Under the pieces are notes generated by a model. That model was not told where the DNA came from and did no database searches. It saw only the letters and a program-made list of their open reading frames with translations. From positions 16,763 through 37,715 of the forward strand of contig PLXC01000019.1 of assembly GCA_003151275.1 (NCBI GenBank): 20,953 bases of DNA, read 5' to 3'. A program made the position numbers and the translations under genes. How positions within the stretch are numbered: position 1 is the first letter of the stretch; each line of letters opens with the position of its first letter. This document shows positions 6,080 to 14,937 of the stretch, piece after piece. Source of the DNA: Candidatus Melainabacteria bacterium (GTDB taxonomy: Bacteria > Cyanobacteriota > Vampirovibrionia > Obscuribacterales > Obscuribacteraceae).

Positions 6080-7855
6080 TCAGACCGGACATCGAGCGTT
6101 GCTCACTGTAAACCAGAAACCACTTCCTTGCTTAAAGTCGGATGGTCTGACTCCGATGGTGCCGCCTTGTCCTTCGATTATCAGTTTGCAGATAGTCAAC
6201 CCGAGCCCCGTTCCGAGTTTGGCGTGAGGATCGCCTGCGACTTGTTCGAAGGGCGAAAAAATCGAGCGAGAAAGCTCTTCGGGTACTCCGGCACCACTGT
6301 CATGTACTGACACTTCGATCTTGTCTCCCAACATTCGCGTTTTGATCATAATGGTGCTGGATTCAGGAGCATGTTTAAGAGCATTGGATAACAGGTTAAT
6401 CATCACCTGCATAACTTTTCTCGGATCAACTGCACACCAATACTCGCATTTCTCGATGTTTATCGTAATATTTTTTGCTGTCGCTAAACTTTCCACCATA
6501 CCTTTTGCTTGCTCGATAATATCCTTCAGACTGGTATCCGACAGCTCGAACTCCATTCGACCGGCTTCCAACTTCTCGAAATCGAGCAAGTCATTTACCA
6601 GATCGATCAAGTGCTCGGTGTTTTTAATCGCCCGAGATAACTGCGGCTGCGCTTCTGCTGGAACCGCCCCAACCGCGCCACTTTCAACTAATTCAAAAGA
6701 GCTGTTTAAAGACATCAGCGGTGTGCGCAAGTCATGGGAAATCATTGCGATGAAGTCTTGTTTGAGTCGTTCTAACTCTTTTCGCTCGGTGATATCGTGC
6801 ATGACACAAAAGAAGCTTTGCTCGCTTTTTGACCAAGTAATCGACCATGCGGTTTCAATTGTCGTCTTATCCTTCGTCACCATCTGAACTTCTTCGACAC
6901 GAGTAGTACCAGATTTGGTGCTGCTCTGAAACAAGCTGTCAACTTTCGCGCAGTCAGCTGCCGATACTAAATCAAAAATCGAGAGGCCTTTGAGTTCGTC
7001 TTCGTCAAACTTGAGCAATAAAGATGTATAAGGATTTGCGTTGATCAAATTCCCTCGTTCATCAATCGAACAAACCACATCAGCTGCTTGAGTAATCAAG
7101 TTGCGTTCCCGCTCAAATGCATCATTGACGGCATCATTTACGTCATGAAATAAACGGTCGAGTTGTGCCAGTTCATCATTACCTTGAATTGGCACCAATT
7201 CGAGTGGAAGACGCTTGGACATTTTTTCCGCGTTAGCTGACATGCGGATAAGTGGGCGGCGAAGGTTGTTATAGGCAAAATAGGCGAGACCGATTGTCAG
7301 CACAATGCAAAGTGCCACAGATATGAACAGCAATCTTGAAATCAAGTCCTCAAGCTGTTTTCGTTGAGTATTGTCCTCGAGCTGTTGGTCGTTTACGACG
7401 TTGATCACTCTCGAAATTCTACCCATAAGACTTTCTACAATTCTAAACATATCCTTTTCAAGCGCATAGTGCGGACCAGTGGCGGCTTGTGTCTGAATTC
7501 TGACGCGCACAAGCATGTCGTAAAAGGTGTTTATCACCGCACTTATTTCAGCTGCGTCTTCGCTCATACCGTCTCCGGATAATTGCTGCTCGAGCGCCGC
7601 TGAATGCTGCTTTAGCCCCCTGAGTTCCTCGTCTGTTACAGGCTCCGTTTCTCCGCTTAATTTCAAAACCTTCCGCCCAATGGTGAAGCCATCTAAAATC
7701 ATTTTGTCGCACTCACCAATAATTTCTTTCGCGTGCGCTTGATGAGCAGCGACTGTTTGTGCCCGCCACAGCAGCGAAGCGAATGTGACCACGATCACAA
7801 CTTGGACGGCGACAGGTATGCAGATTAAAAGCAATCCTTTGGTTGCCAGCTTCAT
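6080..7855 (-). CDS. PAS/HAMP sensor histidine kinase (second of a tandem pair)
   Basis: A 591-residue membrane sensor kinase. Order: transmembrane helix about 7-30, a periplasmic helical sensor region about 31-172, second transmembrane helix 173-196, HAMP 197-250, PAS about 252-360 (ending CVMHDITERKE), then HisKA with MISHDLRTPL (phospho-acceptor His374) and an ATPase domain with N-box NLLSNALKHAP (about 487-497), G1 DSGAG (519-523), F-box FSPFEQV and G2 GTGLGL (548-553). All catalytic motifs are intact. Its ATG overlaps the TGA of the upstream kinase gene by four bases (ATGA, 7852-7855), so translation is coupled. The kinase core and PAS tail are closely similar to those of the upstream kinase, pointing to tandem duplication with diverged sensor regions. 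No response regulator is adjacent; the partner is unknown. Confidence 0.92.
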   Translation of the reverse strand: MKLATKGLLLICIPVAVQVVIVVTFASLLWRAQTVAAHQAHAKEIIGECDKMILDGFTIGRKVLKLSGETEPVTDEELRGLKQHSAALEQQLSGDGMSEDAAEISAVINTFYDMLVRVRIQTQAATGPHYALEKDMFRIVESLMGRISRVINVVNDQQLEDNTQRKQLEDLISRLLFISVALCIVLTIGLAYFAYNNLRRPLIRMSANAEKMSKRLPLELVPIQGNDELAQLDRLFHDVNDAVNDAFERERNLITQAADVVCSIDERGNLINANPYTSLLLKFDEDELKGLSIFDLVSAADCAKVDSLFQSSTKSGTTRVEEVQMVTKDKTTIETAWSITWSKSEQSFFCVMHDITERKELERLKQDFIAMISHDLRTPLMSLNSSFELVESGAVGAVPAEAQPQLSRAIKNTEHLIDLVNDLLDFEKLEAGRMEFELSDTSLKDIIEQAKGMVESLATAKNITINIEKCEYWCAVDPRKVMQVMINLLSNALKHAPESSTIMIKTRMLGDKIEVSVHDSGAGVPEELSRSIFSPFEQVAGDPHAKLGTGLGLTICKLIIEGQGGTIGVRPSDFKQGSGFWFTVSNARCPV

Positions 7856-9660
7856 TCGACTTTCTCCACAAAATTGGGAATGGAAAAATAGAACGTGCTG
7901 CCAACGTTTTGTTTACTATCAACACCTATGGTTCCGCCATGCCCATCTACGATAAGCTTGGCTATTGCCAAACCCAGCCCTGTGCCTTTGATGGCAGATG
8001 TCTCGCCCGTTTTCGTCTGCGTGAACTTGTCGAAGACCTTTTGCTGATCTTCTAGAGTCATTCCGGGTCCACAATCGCTTACGCTGAATTTCGTTTGTTC
8101 GCCCATGTTGGTTACAGACACAGTCACAGATGTGCCGCGTTCCGAAAACTTTATTGCATTGGACAGCAAGTTTACAGCGACTCGCACCAGTCGCCGCTCA
8201 TCGCCCATGATAGCTGAATCTCCGTGAGGTCTTACCAGCTTAATATCCAAAGACTTTGCCAGAAATTCCACTGAGTCGCAAGCCGCATTACACACGTCGA
8301 GGGCGCTGACACAATTCAATTCTAGAACCACTTTGCCTGCCTCTAGCTTTTCTAGATCAAGCAAGTCTCTAATCAGATCCATTAGCCGGTCCAAATTAGT
8401 TTCAGCATTGAGAATGATTTTTTTTGCATCCTCGGAAAAACCGGTGACTTTTGCGGCAAGCGAAGACAATATTGCTGATACTGAGGATAATGGCGTGCGC
8501 AGATCATGACTTACGATCGCTAAGAACCGCTGTTTCATGCGTTCAGCTTCTCTTCGCTCGCTGATATCATGCGCAACACCATAATATGTTTGTTTATCGT
8601 CCGACCATCGAATTTTCCAAACGACATCCTTGACGGTCAAGTCTTTGCAAACTACTGAACTTTCGACTTCTGCATCTTCATTGAGTTGGGAGATCTGTTC
8701 GAGCGTCGATCGGAAATCTTTTTGACTTTCGCTTGCGAGCAAGTTCAAGAGGGATCGACCAAGTAATTCGTCTGACTCAAAACCCCATTCATTCAATGAT
8801 GCGCCACCAGCGGCGGTGATTCTATAGCGTTTATCTGCAGATAAGAGAACGTTGGTAGCAACATCAATTATCGCCACTTCTTTGCGGCGCGACTCCGTAA
8901 GCGCTGTCTCAGCGTTCTCCAGTGCCGATGCAAGAACTCCAATCTCATCCGCAGCTAATCGACTTGGCGTGATTGGAGTGCGCATTGCAAGGCATCGGGC
9001 GTTGTGGTCGATTAAACGCAATCGCCCAACGATATCTCTAAAGAAGATAAAAGCAGCGCCAAATGAAAGTACGATGCTTAGTGCAGCTCCAGCAAATAGC
9101 AGCAAAGCTAATTGATCCCGGGATCGTCGCAGGCTCTCCGGCGCTGCGACTTTCATTTGCGCATCAACTCTTAAAAGCGCGGCTGACAAATCTTGCAAAT
9201 CGAACATCAGGGGCATCATCTTGAGTTGAAATTTATTGAGACTTTGAGGAGTGAGTCTTCCGTTGAGAAAATCTTCTTTGTTTTCCTGCACATTTGTAAC
9301 GATTGATTCGAATAACTGAGGTACCGGCTTCAACAGCTCATTAACCTCAGGTCGCATATCATTTTGGTTGTTCATAACCTTCACAACCTTCCGCAGGTCT
9401 GAGGTCAGTTGATCCGTGTAGACATACCTCATTGGGTCTTTTGAGCGTCTCGCCAACATAGAACTCAGAGATCGCACAATAGTAATCTGAGCGCTGTTCA
9501 CTTGCAGAAGCACGTCCTTGGATTTTGAATACATTTCGTTTTCTTGCTCAACTTGCTGCAAAAGCTGAGACAGCAAAAGAAGAAAAGTTATTTGGAAAAA
9601 TAACGGAACGACGACGACAAAGAGGATCTTATGCCAGACTGATATTTTTAGTTGTGGCAT
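7852..9660 (-). CDS. PAS/HAMP sensor histidine kinase (first of a tandem pair)
   Basis: A 602-residue membrane sensor kinase. Transmembrane helix about 11-35, periplasmic helical sensor about 36-183, second transmembrane helix 184-207, HAMP about 208-262, PAS about 264-368 (ending GVAHDISERRE), HisKA with IVSHDLRTPL (His385), N-box NLLSNAIKFSE (about 497-507), ATP-binding motifs DCGPGM (529-534), FDKFTQ and GTGLGL (559-564). All motifs needed for autophosphorylation are present. The dimerisation segment LMDLIRDLLDLEKLEAGK matches that of the downstream kinase almost residue for residue, while the periplasmic parts differ. A small secreted protein gene ends 21 bases upstream, so the three may form one operon. 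No response regulator gene lies next to it. Confidence 0.92.
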   Translation of the reverse strand: MPQLKISVWHKILFVVVVPLFFQITFLLLLSQLLQQVEQENEMYSKSKDVLLQVNSAQITIVRSLSSMLARRSKDPMRYVYTDQLTSDLRKVVKVMNNQNDMRPEVNELLKPVPQLFESIVTNVQENKEDFLNGRLTPQSLNKFQLKMMPLMFDLQDLSAALLRVDAQMKVAAPESLRRSRDQLALLLFAGAALSIVLSFGAAFIFFRDIVGRLRLIDHNARCLAMRTPITPSRLAADEIGVLASALENAETALTESRRKEVAIIDVATNVLLSADKRYRITAAGGASLNEWGFESDELLGRSLLNLLASESQKDFRSTLEQISQLNEDAEVESSVVCKDLTVKDVVWKIRWSDDKQTYYGVAHDISERREAERMKQRFLAIVSHDLRTPLSSVSAILSSLAAKVTGFSEDAKKIILNAETNLDRLMDLIRDLLDLEKLEAGKVVLELNCVSALDVCNAACDSVEFLAKSLDIKLVRPHGDSAIMGDERRLVRVAVNLLSNAIKFSERGTSVTVSVTNMGEQTKFSVSDCGPGMTLEDQQKVFDKFTQTKTGETSAIKGTGLGLAIAKLIVDGHGGTIGVDSKQNVGSTFYFSIPNFVEKVE

Positions 9661-9681
9661 ACGGTCTCGAAACTTATCATG

Positions 9682-9912
9682 CTAGCTGCTGTGCAAGCTG
9701 AATCGCTTCAGCAGAGACAGTAGCGGTATGTATGTGTCAGAGATGTAGGGGATGTACGCAAATGGTAGCTCGCTTTTCTTTACCGTCAGGTTGACGTTTG
9801 CCGATTGAACCGGCAACGAGAAAATCGCCTGTTGCGCAGTCAACAGAGTAGCCAGTAGAGCCATCGTCATGGATTTGGATAAGCGAGTTCCGAGAAAAAA
9901 ATCTAAACGCAT
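9682..9912 (-). CDS. Small secreted protein upstream of the kinase pair
   Basis: A 76-codon frame, ATG 9912 preceded by GGACAGCTT, stop 21 bases before the first kinase. The N-terminus has basic residues then a hydrophobic core (MTMALLATLLTAQQAIFSL) and a plausible cleavage site after PVQSA, so the mature product would be about 38 residues (beginning near NVNLTVKKSELPF). No family is recognised. A competing frame (9958-9737) lacks a Shine-Dalgarno sequence and looks less protein-like. Position and direction suggest co-transcription with the kinases. It could be a short secreted factor or the remnant of a longer periplasmic protein. Confidence 0.4.
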   Translation of the reverse strand: MRLDFFLGTRLSKSMTMALLATLLTAQQAIFSLPVQSANVNLTVKKSELPFAYIPYISDTYIPLLSLLKRFSLHSS

Positions 9913-10098
9913 AAGCTGTCCAGGTTAAAAAGCAGGTTAAGTATAGCAGGGCGCGCATTTTGGACTTAGTCTGCCGATTAGGAAAAGCGCTGGGTCATAG
10001 ATCAACCAGTGTAGCGAGCGGCCCACGCTGTGATATCCTGAAGCTCCCTCCGGGGGTCCACCTGTTGTGATGCACGGAAGAAAGGGGGGCACGCTTCC
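9913..10098. promoter_or_regulatory. Divergent intergenic region between kinase cluster and McrBC-like pair
   Basis: 186 bases that must carry promoters in both directions. An AAGGGGGG element (about 10082-10089) nine or so bases before ATG 10099 is the ribosome binding site for the McrB-like gene. I see no convincing consensus -35/-10 pair or long palindrome. Confidence 0.35.
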
Positions 10099-11037
10099 AT
10101 GTCCTACGTAGAACCTAGTTTTGATGCTATCCGTCAGCTTATCGATTTGACTGGCGCCGTTTACAGCTCAGATCTTTTGCGACGCTACCACCTCTCCTTG
10201 AAGACTAGAAGGTTTGTGATCCTCTCCGGGGTGAGTGGCAGCGGCAAGACTTTGCTCACGCGCATGTACGCTGACGCGGTTAAGGCGGAGTATTGCCTGG
10301 TGCCGGTCGCTCCCAACTGGACGACCAACGAAGACCTCCTGGGCTATTACAATCCCTTGAGCAAGCAGTATTACGACACCGACTTCAGCCAGTTTCTCAG
10401 GCAAGCGTCGCGGGCGTATCAAAATGCCATAAATGTCGGAAAGCAGCCTGAGCCATTCCACCTTGTTCTGGACGAAATGAACCTGGCCCGTGTGGAATAT
10501 TACTTTGCTAAGTTTTTGTCTGGAATGGAAGTTCTCACAAGTGCTGGTAAGGCGCAGGTAACAATGTCCGGACCGGACGTAGTCGACTTGCCTCCGAATT
10601 TATTTTTTGTTGGCACAGTCAACGTCGATGAAACGACCCAGGGTTTTGCCGACAAGATTTATGACCGGGCGCAAGTGATTGAGGTGACACACGAGAGGAG
10701 TGAAGTGGCGTCTCGCATTCAAGTGCCGGAAATACGAGATGTGCTGATGGCTATTTGGGATGCAGTTGCCGACGTAATGCCATTTTCCATCCGCGTGGTT
10801 GATGAGATCAACAAATACGTTGCTGAAGCTGCTCGGATCGGACTGCCGTGGGAAGAGGCATTCGATGATCAGATCATTCAAAAGATTTTGCCGCGGGTAA
10901 AGGGAACTGATATCAGAATTGGTGTCATGCTCCAAAAGCTCAATGAAATAACCGCTAGCAAATTCCCCCGGAGCAATTACAAAATTCAGCAGCTCAGTTA
11001 TGGTTTTCATACCAATGGCATCGTCTCCTTCTTCTAG
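10099..11037 (+). CDS. McrB-like AAA+ NTPase, short form
   Basis: A 312-residue AAA+ protein of the McrB/AAA_5 group. Walker A GVSGSGKT is at 44-51, Walker B VLDEMNLARVEYYFAKFLSG at about 123-142 (the EMNxxRVEYYF pattern is diagnostic for McrB relatives), sensor 1 GTVNVDETT at 172-180, and DKIYDRAQVIEV at 185-196 corresponds to the conserved DRA-x-VIE segment with the likely arginine finger Arg190. KILPRVKGTD near 262-271 matches the sensor-2 region. Classical McrB proteins carry an N-terminal DNA-reader domain; here only about 30 residues precede the AAA core, so the subunit is motor only. It overlaps the next gene, whose DUF2357 product is its expected partner. Expected role: NTP-driven translocation in a type IV restriction-like complex; target unknown. 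Confidence 0.85.
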   Translation: MSYVEPSFDAIRQLIDLTGAVYSSDLLRRYHLSLKTRRFVILSGVSGSGKTLLTRMYADAVKAEYCLVPVAPNWTTNEDLLGYYNPLSKQYYDTDFSQFLRQASRAYQNAINVGKQPEPFHLVLDEMNLARVEYYFAKFLSGMEVLTSAGKAQVTMSGPDVVDLPPNLFFVGTVNVDETTQGFADKIYDRAQVIEVTHERSEVASRIQVPEIRDVLMAIWDAVADVMPFSIRVVDEINKYVAEAARIGLPWEEAFDDQIIQKILPRVKGTDIRIGVMLQKLNEITASKFPRSNYKIQQLSYGFHTNGIVSFF

Positions 11038-12637
11038 GCTTAACTTCTACGACGAATCTGGAGCAAAGATCGCTTACCCAGTCGAGGGACGCAAGTGTGA
11101 CATCGTCATTGATGTTCCAAAGGAACTCCACTCGGACATCTCATTGAAGTTAGGTACGGTTTTACTTCCAGTGCATACAGAGGAAGCGGCAATATGCGCA
11201 TACTCGGTTTGGCCTGCAAGCGGTCCAGGGCATTATGATCTGTCACTCTCCTGCGGTAACATTCGCGAGCACCGGACTATCACGGTGATGCCTGAGTATT
11301 TCACCACGACTGATTGCACTTCCATGATCAACGATTTAACGGATCTCCTGCCAAAGTCAATCGCATCGAAATTGTTTCAATGTGGCGCTCAACTAGGCAC
11401 TGAGCAGGGACGTGAGCAAAAATCGTCCATAGAAGACGAGTGGCTCAGATTACGTCATGCTATTACGGGCACGACAGAGAAACTGGGGTTGCTGCAAATT
11501 CTTCCAATCATCCAACGTGAATGCCACCAGATTTTGTTACCTCGGCTTGAAGTTCGCACTGCAGACAAAATAAGAAGGCCTGAAATGTCGAGATTGCCTC
11601 AAGCTATCTCCATGCCTGGAAATATGGTTGCAGACGATGAGCTGTATCAAATGTTCGACGTGACTGTCGAACAGTCCTTCGAAACATATGAAAATCAACT
11701 TGTGAAGACATACGTTCAAGCATTGCGAAGTCGATTGTCGAGACTACAAGCTAAAGTGAAAGCGGAGCGGGCACCGTCGGCGATGGCAAATGAGTTAGAC
11801 GCTCTGGCTAACGAATTCCATCTGGCCTGCGCGCGAGCAAGCTTTTTGAGGAAAGTGAGACGTTCATCGGTTTCGGCAGAACGCGTTACCATGGTCCTTT
11901 TGAAGAATCCTGCATACCGTGCGGTACTTGAGGGTTATCTCGCGCTCAATCAGCAATCGTTGACAACGTTGGAAGAACAAGCGCTTAACACTCCGCTGGC
12001 CAAATTTTCGTTTCTTTATCAGCTTTGGGCAAACTTGAGGGTACTGAGCGCATTGCTCCAAGTCTGCGCCGAATCAGGCTATCGATGCGTCAGTCATCAT
12101 TGGGTCAAATCATACAGAAAAGGAACCTTCATTCAGGTAATGAACGATGGCGAGACAGCAGTGCAGTTGTACAGCCCCACTACAGGAACACAGGTAAACC
12201 TCATACCCTGGCGACCAGTCCACGAAAGTCAAAATATTTCCGATCTGGAAAGACCTATGGCCTTAGCAATCGCCATTGAAGCTCCGGCCAAACCCCTCGT
12301 GGTCCTATTGTTCGATCCCAAATACAAGGTCGCTTTGAAGAGCGCCACCAAGAATGCGGCAAAAAAAACAGGGGCAAAAACAATAGCTGCCAAAAACGAA
12401 CCAGAAGAATTTGTCAGCTCCACAGAGCCACTGAACGAAGATATCGACGAACTTCTCCGCAGTATAGAGCTGCTAAAAGGTCCCGGAGGAGAGCGAGAAA
12501 TTCAATACGCAGCGCTTTTGTACCCTGGCCAAGGCATGCAGATTGCTTCTGAAGTTGAGGCTCTATCAGCACGTCCCGCTCACGGAGACTCTCTGCAAAA
12601 AAATATTTGCGATGTGCTGAGGCGCTACCTGGCATAA
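11000..12637 (+). CDS. DUF2357 / McrC-like partner protein with altered nuclease motifs
   Basis: 545 residues. The start is ATG 11000 or ATG 11015 (MASSPSSRLNFYD); either overlaps the McrB-like gene by 38 or 23 bases, so the pair is coupled. Residues about 10-100 are beta-rich (Ig-like in appearance), 110-330 are helical with FETYENQLVK at 227-236, the core helix LYQLWANLRVL is at 339-349, and 432-443 contains LVVLLFDPKYKV, the D-x-K strand of the PD-(D/E)XK nuclease found in this family; AALLYPGQG follows at 504-512. Family members usually have YE-x-W, RPD and a YRDAI helix; here I read YQLW, RPMAL, and no YRDAI. Between the D-x-K strand and LLYPG lies a Lys/Ala-rich insertion (about 447-470). 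Probably the effector or regulator of the McrB-like motor. Confidence 0.8.
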   Translation: MVFIPMASSPSSRLNFYDESGAKIAYPVEGRKCDIVIDVPKELHSDISLKLGTVLLPVHTEEAAICAYSVWPASGPGHYDLSLSCGNIREHRTITVMPEYFTTTDCTSMINDLTDLLPKSIASKLFQCGAQLGTEQGREQKSSIEDEWLRLRHAITGTTEKLGLLQILPIIQRECHQILLPRLEVRTADKIRRPEMSRLPQAISMPGNMVADDELYQMFDVTVEQSFETYENQLVKTYVQALRSRLSRLQAKVKAERAPSAMANELDALANEFHLACARASFLRKVRRSSVSAERVTMVLLKNPAYRAVLEGYLALNQQSLTTLEEQALNTPLAKFSFLYQLWANLRVLSALLQVCAESGYRCVSHHWVKSYRKGTFIQVMNDGETAVQLYSPTTGTQVNLIPWRPVHESQNISDLERPMALAIAIEAPAKPLVVLLFDPKYKVALKSATKNAAKKTGAKTIAAKNEPEEFVSSTEPLNEDIDELLRSIELLKGPGGEREIQYAALLYPGQGMQIASEVEALSARPAHGDSLQKNICDVLRRYLA

Positions 12638-12675
12638 CGGAGGAGGAGCAAACTGTAATCTCAAGTAGAGAAAAT

Positions 12676-14733
12676 TCATGATTCTTTTTTGGTCGCGATG
12701 TGATAAAGCGTACCAGCCATGACAGTGAAGAAGATAACTCCAAGAATTTGATAACCGTCCGAAGTGAGATACTGTGTCAACGACTCTTCGACGCTGATAC
12801 GCTGCAATTGTTCGTAAATCTGCGGTGGTATCGAAAGTAGTGCCACGATCACACCTGCCAATGCTCCGCCTGCCACCAAGCCCGTGGCAAATAAGCTGCC
12901 GCTGCCTACCTCCGCGTCTTCGACGGTTTCATCGTTGCGCTGCGCGCGCAAGTCCACGAATTTTTTCACCACACCCCCAACAAAGATCGGAAGCGTAGTT
13001 GAGATTGGCAAATACGCTCCGACGGCAAAGTTGAGGGAATTCACACCGCATAGTTCCATCGTGATGGAAAGGAAAATGCCGACGAGAACGAAGTTCCAAT
13101 CGAGGTTGAACGACAGCATTCCTTTGATCAGTGTAGCCATCAACGTGCCCTGAGGAGCCGGAAATTTGTCGCTTCCGATCGCATGAACAATACCTTTTGC
13201 CAGCATGTCAGGCGACGGATGGTCGAGCAGTTTGACTGTGATACCAATTACTATCGATGCGACGACCGCGCCAATGAACAATGTGATCTGTTGATAACGT
13301 GGAGTCGCACCGACGATATAACCGGTCTTCAAATCCTGCGATGTTGCGCCACCATTTGCCGCAGCGATGCACACGATGCCGCCGACGACGAGCACCATCG
13401 GTTCGAATACGTGTCCGGTCAAACCAAATGCAATGAACACTAACGATGTCGCCATCAAAGTTGCAATTGTCATGCCGGAGATCGGGTTCGAACTAGAACC
13501 AATGATGCCGACAATGCGACTCGAAACCGTGACAAAGAAGAAGCCGAATATGACGACGAGAATCCCCAGCAGCAGTTTCTGCCAGAGGTTTTCTCCGGGG
13601 ATTTGCGGCAAAATAACCATCAATATGACTAGTGCGAGCGACCCGAAGAGAACTGTTTTCACTGACAAATCGCTGTCAGTTCTCACCTGAACGGTACCAT
13701 CGACCTGTTGTTTGAATGAACTCAAGCTATCGCGAAACGAAGAGATGATCGTTGGAATCGTTTTGATCAAAGTAATGAAGCCGCCTGCTGCAACCGCTCC
13801 GGCACCTATTTGCCGAATGTAGGCGCGGTAAATGGCTTCAGCCGTGTGCGCAAATGTATGCGTTGCCGGATCCCAGTTACCTGGTCCACCTGCTGTCGCC
13901 AAGCTTTGCAGGTATCCGAGTTTCACGAGTTGCTGCGCAACCGTATCCATGGGAACTAGTGCTGCAAGCAATGGAATCAAGCCGAGCCAAGAGAGCACGC
14001 CTCCAGCTACGAGAATTCCCGCAATGCGAAACCCGATGATGTATCCGACCCCAAGGTACTCCGGTGTGATGTCACCAGCTACGGTTGCAGACGGGAAAAA
14101 TTTATTCATCTGCTGCGTGACGTAAGTAGGAGTTTCTGAGATCACATGAAACACGTGCTGCAAAAGCGCGTACAGCATTGCGAAGCCGAGACCATGATAT
14201 GCAGTTTTGGCGAAATCACCGCCCTTGTCTCCCGCGATTAAGACGGAGGCGCACGCGGTTCCTTCCGGATAGGGAAGGTTGCCGTGTTCTTTAACGATCA
14301 AAGATCGTCGTAGCGGAATCATCATCAATGTTCCAAGCATTCCACCAAGCACCGCGAGAATAAATATGGTCCAATAATTGAAGTACGAGGTGCCAATGCT
14401 CTCGCCGCCGTTTCCCGTTGAAGAAAGAAAGAGAAATCCAGTCAAAGTGAATACAACTCCGGCAGCGATCGATTCACCGGCAGAAGCGGTTGTTTGAATG
14501 ATGTTGTTCTCAAGAATGGTTGTGTTGAGAAACTTTCGCCCGAGCGAAATGGCAAGCACCGCGACCGGTATTGAAGCGGAAACTGATAGCCCTGACTTGA
14601 GTGCAAGATAGACCGATGCGGCGCCGAACAGAACGCCGAAAGCACAACCGAGTACAACGGCGCGTGGAGTAAACTCTTTCACGCTCTCTTCCGGAGCTAT
14701 GTATGGTTTGAAGTCAACGATTGGTTCTGCCAC
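12676..14733 (-). CDS. OPT family oligopeptide/metal-chelate transporter
   Basis: A 685-residue integral membrane protein with about 14-16 hydrophobic helices. The family signature is clear: LENNIIQTTASAGESIAAG at 74-92, then YPEGTACASVL at 155-165, and the long glycine-rich helices typical of the OPT/YSL superfamily (proton-coupled uptake of oligopeptides or metal chelates). The C-terminus ends in a helix (LGVIFFTVMAGTLYHIA) followed by TKKES. Start codon is GTG at 14733, chosen because AGAGG lies about five bases upstream and the cytoplasmic leader MAEPIVDFKPYIAPEE is family-typical. It converges with the DUF2357 gene across a 38-base gap and looks like a single-gene transcription unit. Substrate cannot be predicted. 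Length is normal for bacterial members. Confidence 0.93.
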   Translation of the reverse strand: MAEPIVDFKPYIAPEESVKEFTPRAVVLGCAFGVLFGAASVYLALKSGLSVSASIPVAVLAISLGRKFLNTTILENNIIQTTASAGESIAAGVVFTLTGFLFLSSTGNGGESIGTSYFNYWTIFILAVLGGMLGTLMMIPLRRSLIVKEHGNLPYPEGTACASVLIAGDKGGDFAKTAYHGLGFAMLYALLQHVFHVISETPTYVTQQMNKFFPSATVAGDITPEYLGVGYIIGFRIAGILVAGGVLSWLGLIPLLAALVPMDTVAQQLVKLGYLQSLATAGGPGNWDPATHTFAHTAEAIYRAYIRQIGAGAVAAGGFITLIKTIPTIISSFRDSLSSFKQQVDGTVQVRTDSDLSVKTVLFGSLALVILMVILPQIPGENLWQKLLLGILVVIFGFFFVTVSSRIVGIIGSSSNPISGMTIATLMATSLVFIAFGLTGHVFEPMVLVVGGIVCIAAANGGATSQDLKTGYIVGATPRYQQITLFIGAVVASIVIGITVKLLDHPSPDMLAKGIVHAIGSDKFPAPQGTLMATLIKGMLSFNLDWNFVLVGIFLSITMELCGVNSLNFAVGAYLPISTTLPIFVGGVVKKFVDLRAQRNDETVEDAEVGSGSLFATGLVAGGALAGVIVALLSIPPQIYEQLQRISVEESLTQYLTSDGYQILGVIFFTVMAGTLYHIATKKES

Positions 14734-14937
14734 GTTTGCCTCTAATCGGTTGCGACCGAAAGATCATAGCTGAAGCTGCCGAAATGTAGTCGCCAGTTCG
14801 TGATCGCTCGGACCCATTGGTGAATAATGAATAGCGGTCATGGTTTAGCATATATCGAAGACATCTGCGATATGCCGTAGCCCGTACTTCATCCAAATAC
14901 TCGTGAATAGGTCGGTAAACTGAATTTACACTGGTGC
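14734..14937. promoter_or_regulatory. Divergent intergenic region
   Basis: Separates the OPT transporter and the frameshifted gene at 14938. It contains a small inverted repeat GTAAA-ctgaa-TTTAC (14915-14929) shortly before the ATG at 14938, but no clear promoter consensus. Confidence 0.3.

Noticed and set aside
6321..6887. 188-codon plus-strand frame
   Set aside because: Lies antisense to the kinase and ATPase domains of an intact histidine kinase; composition is that of a shadow.
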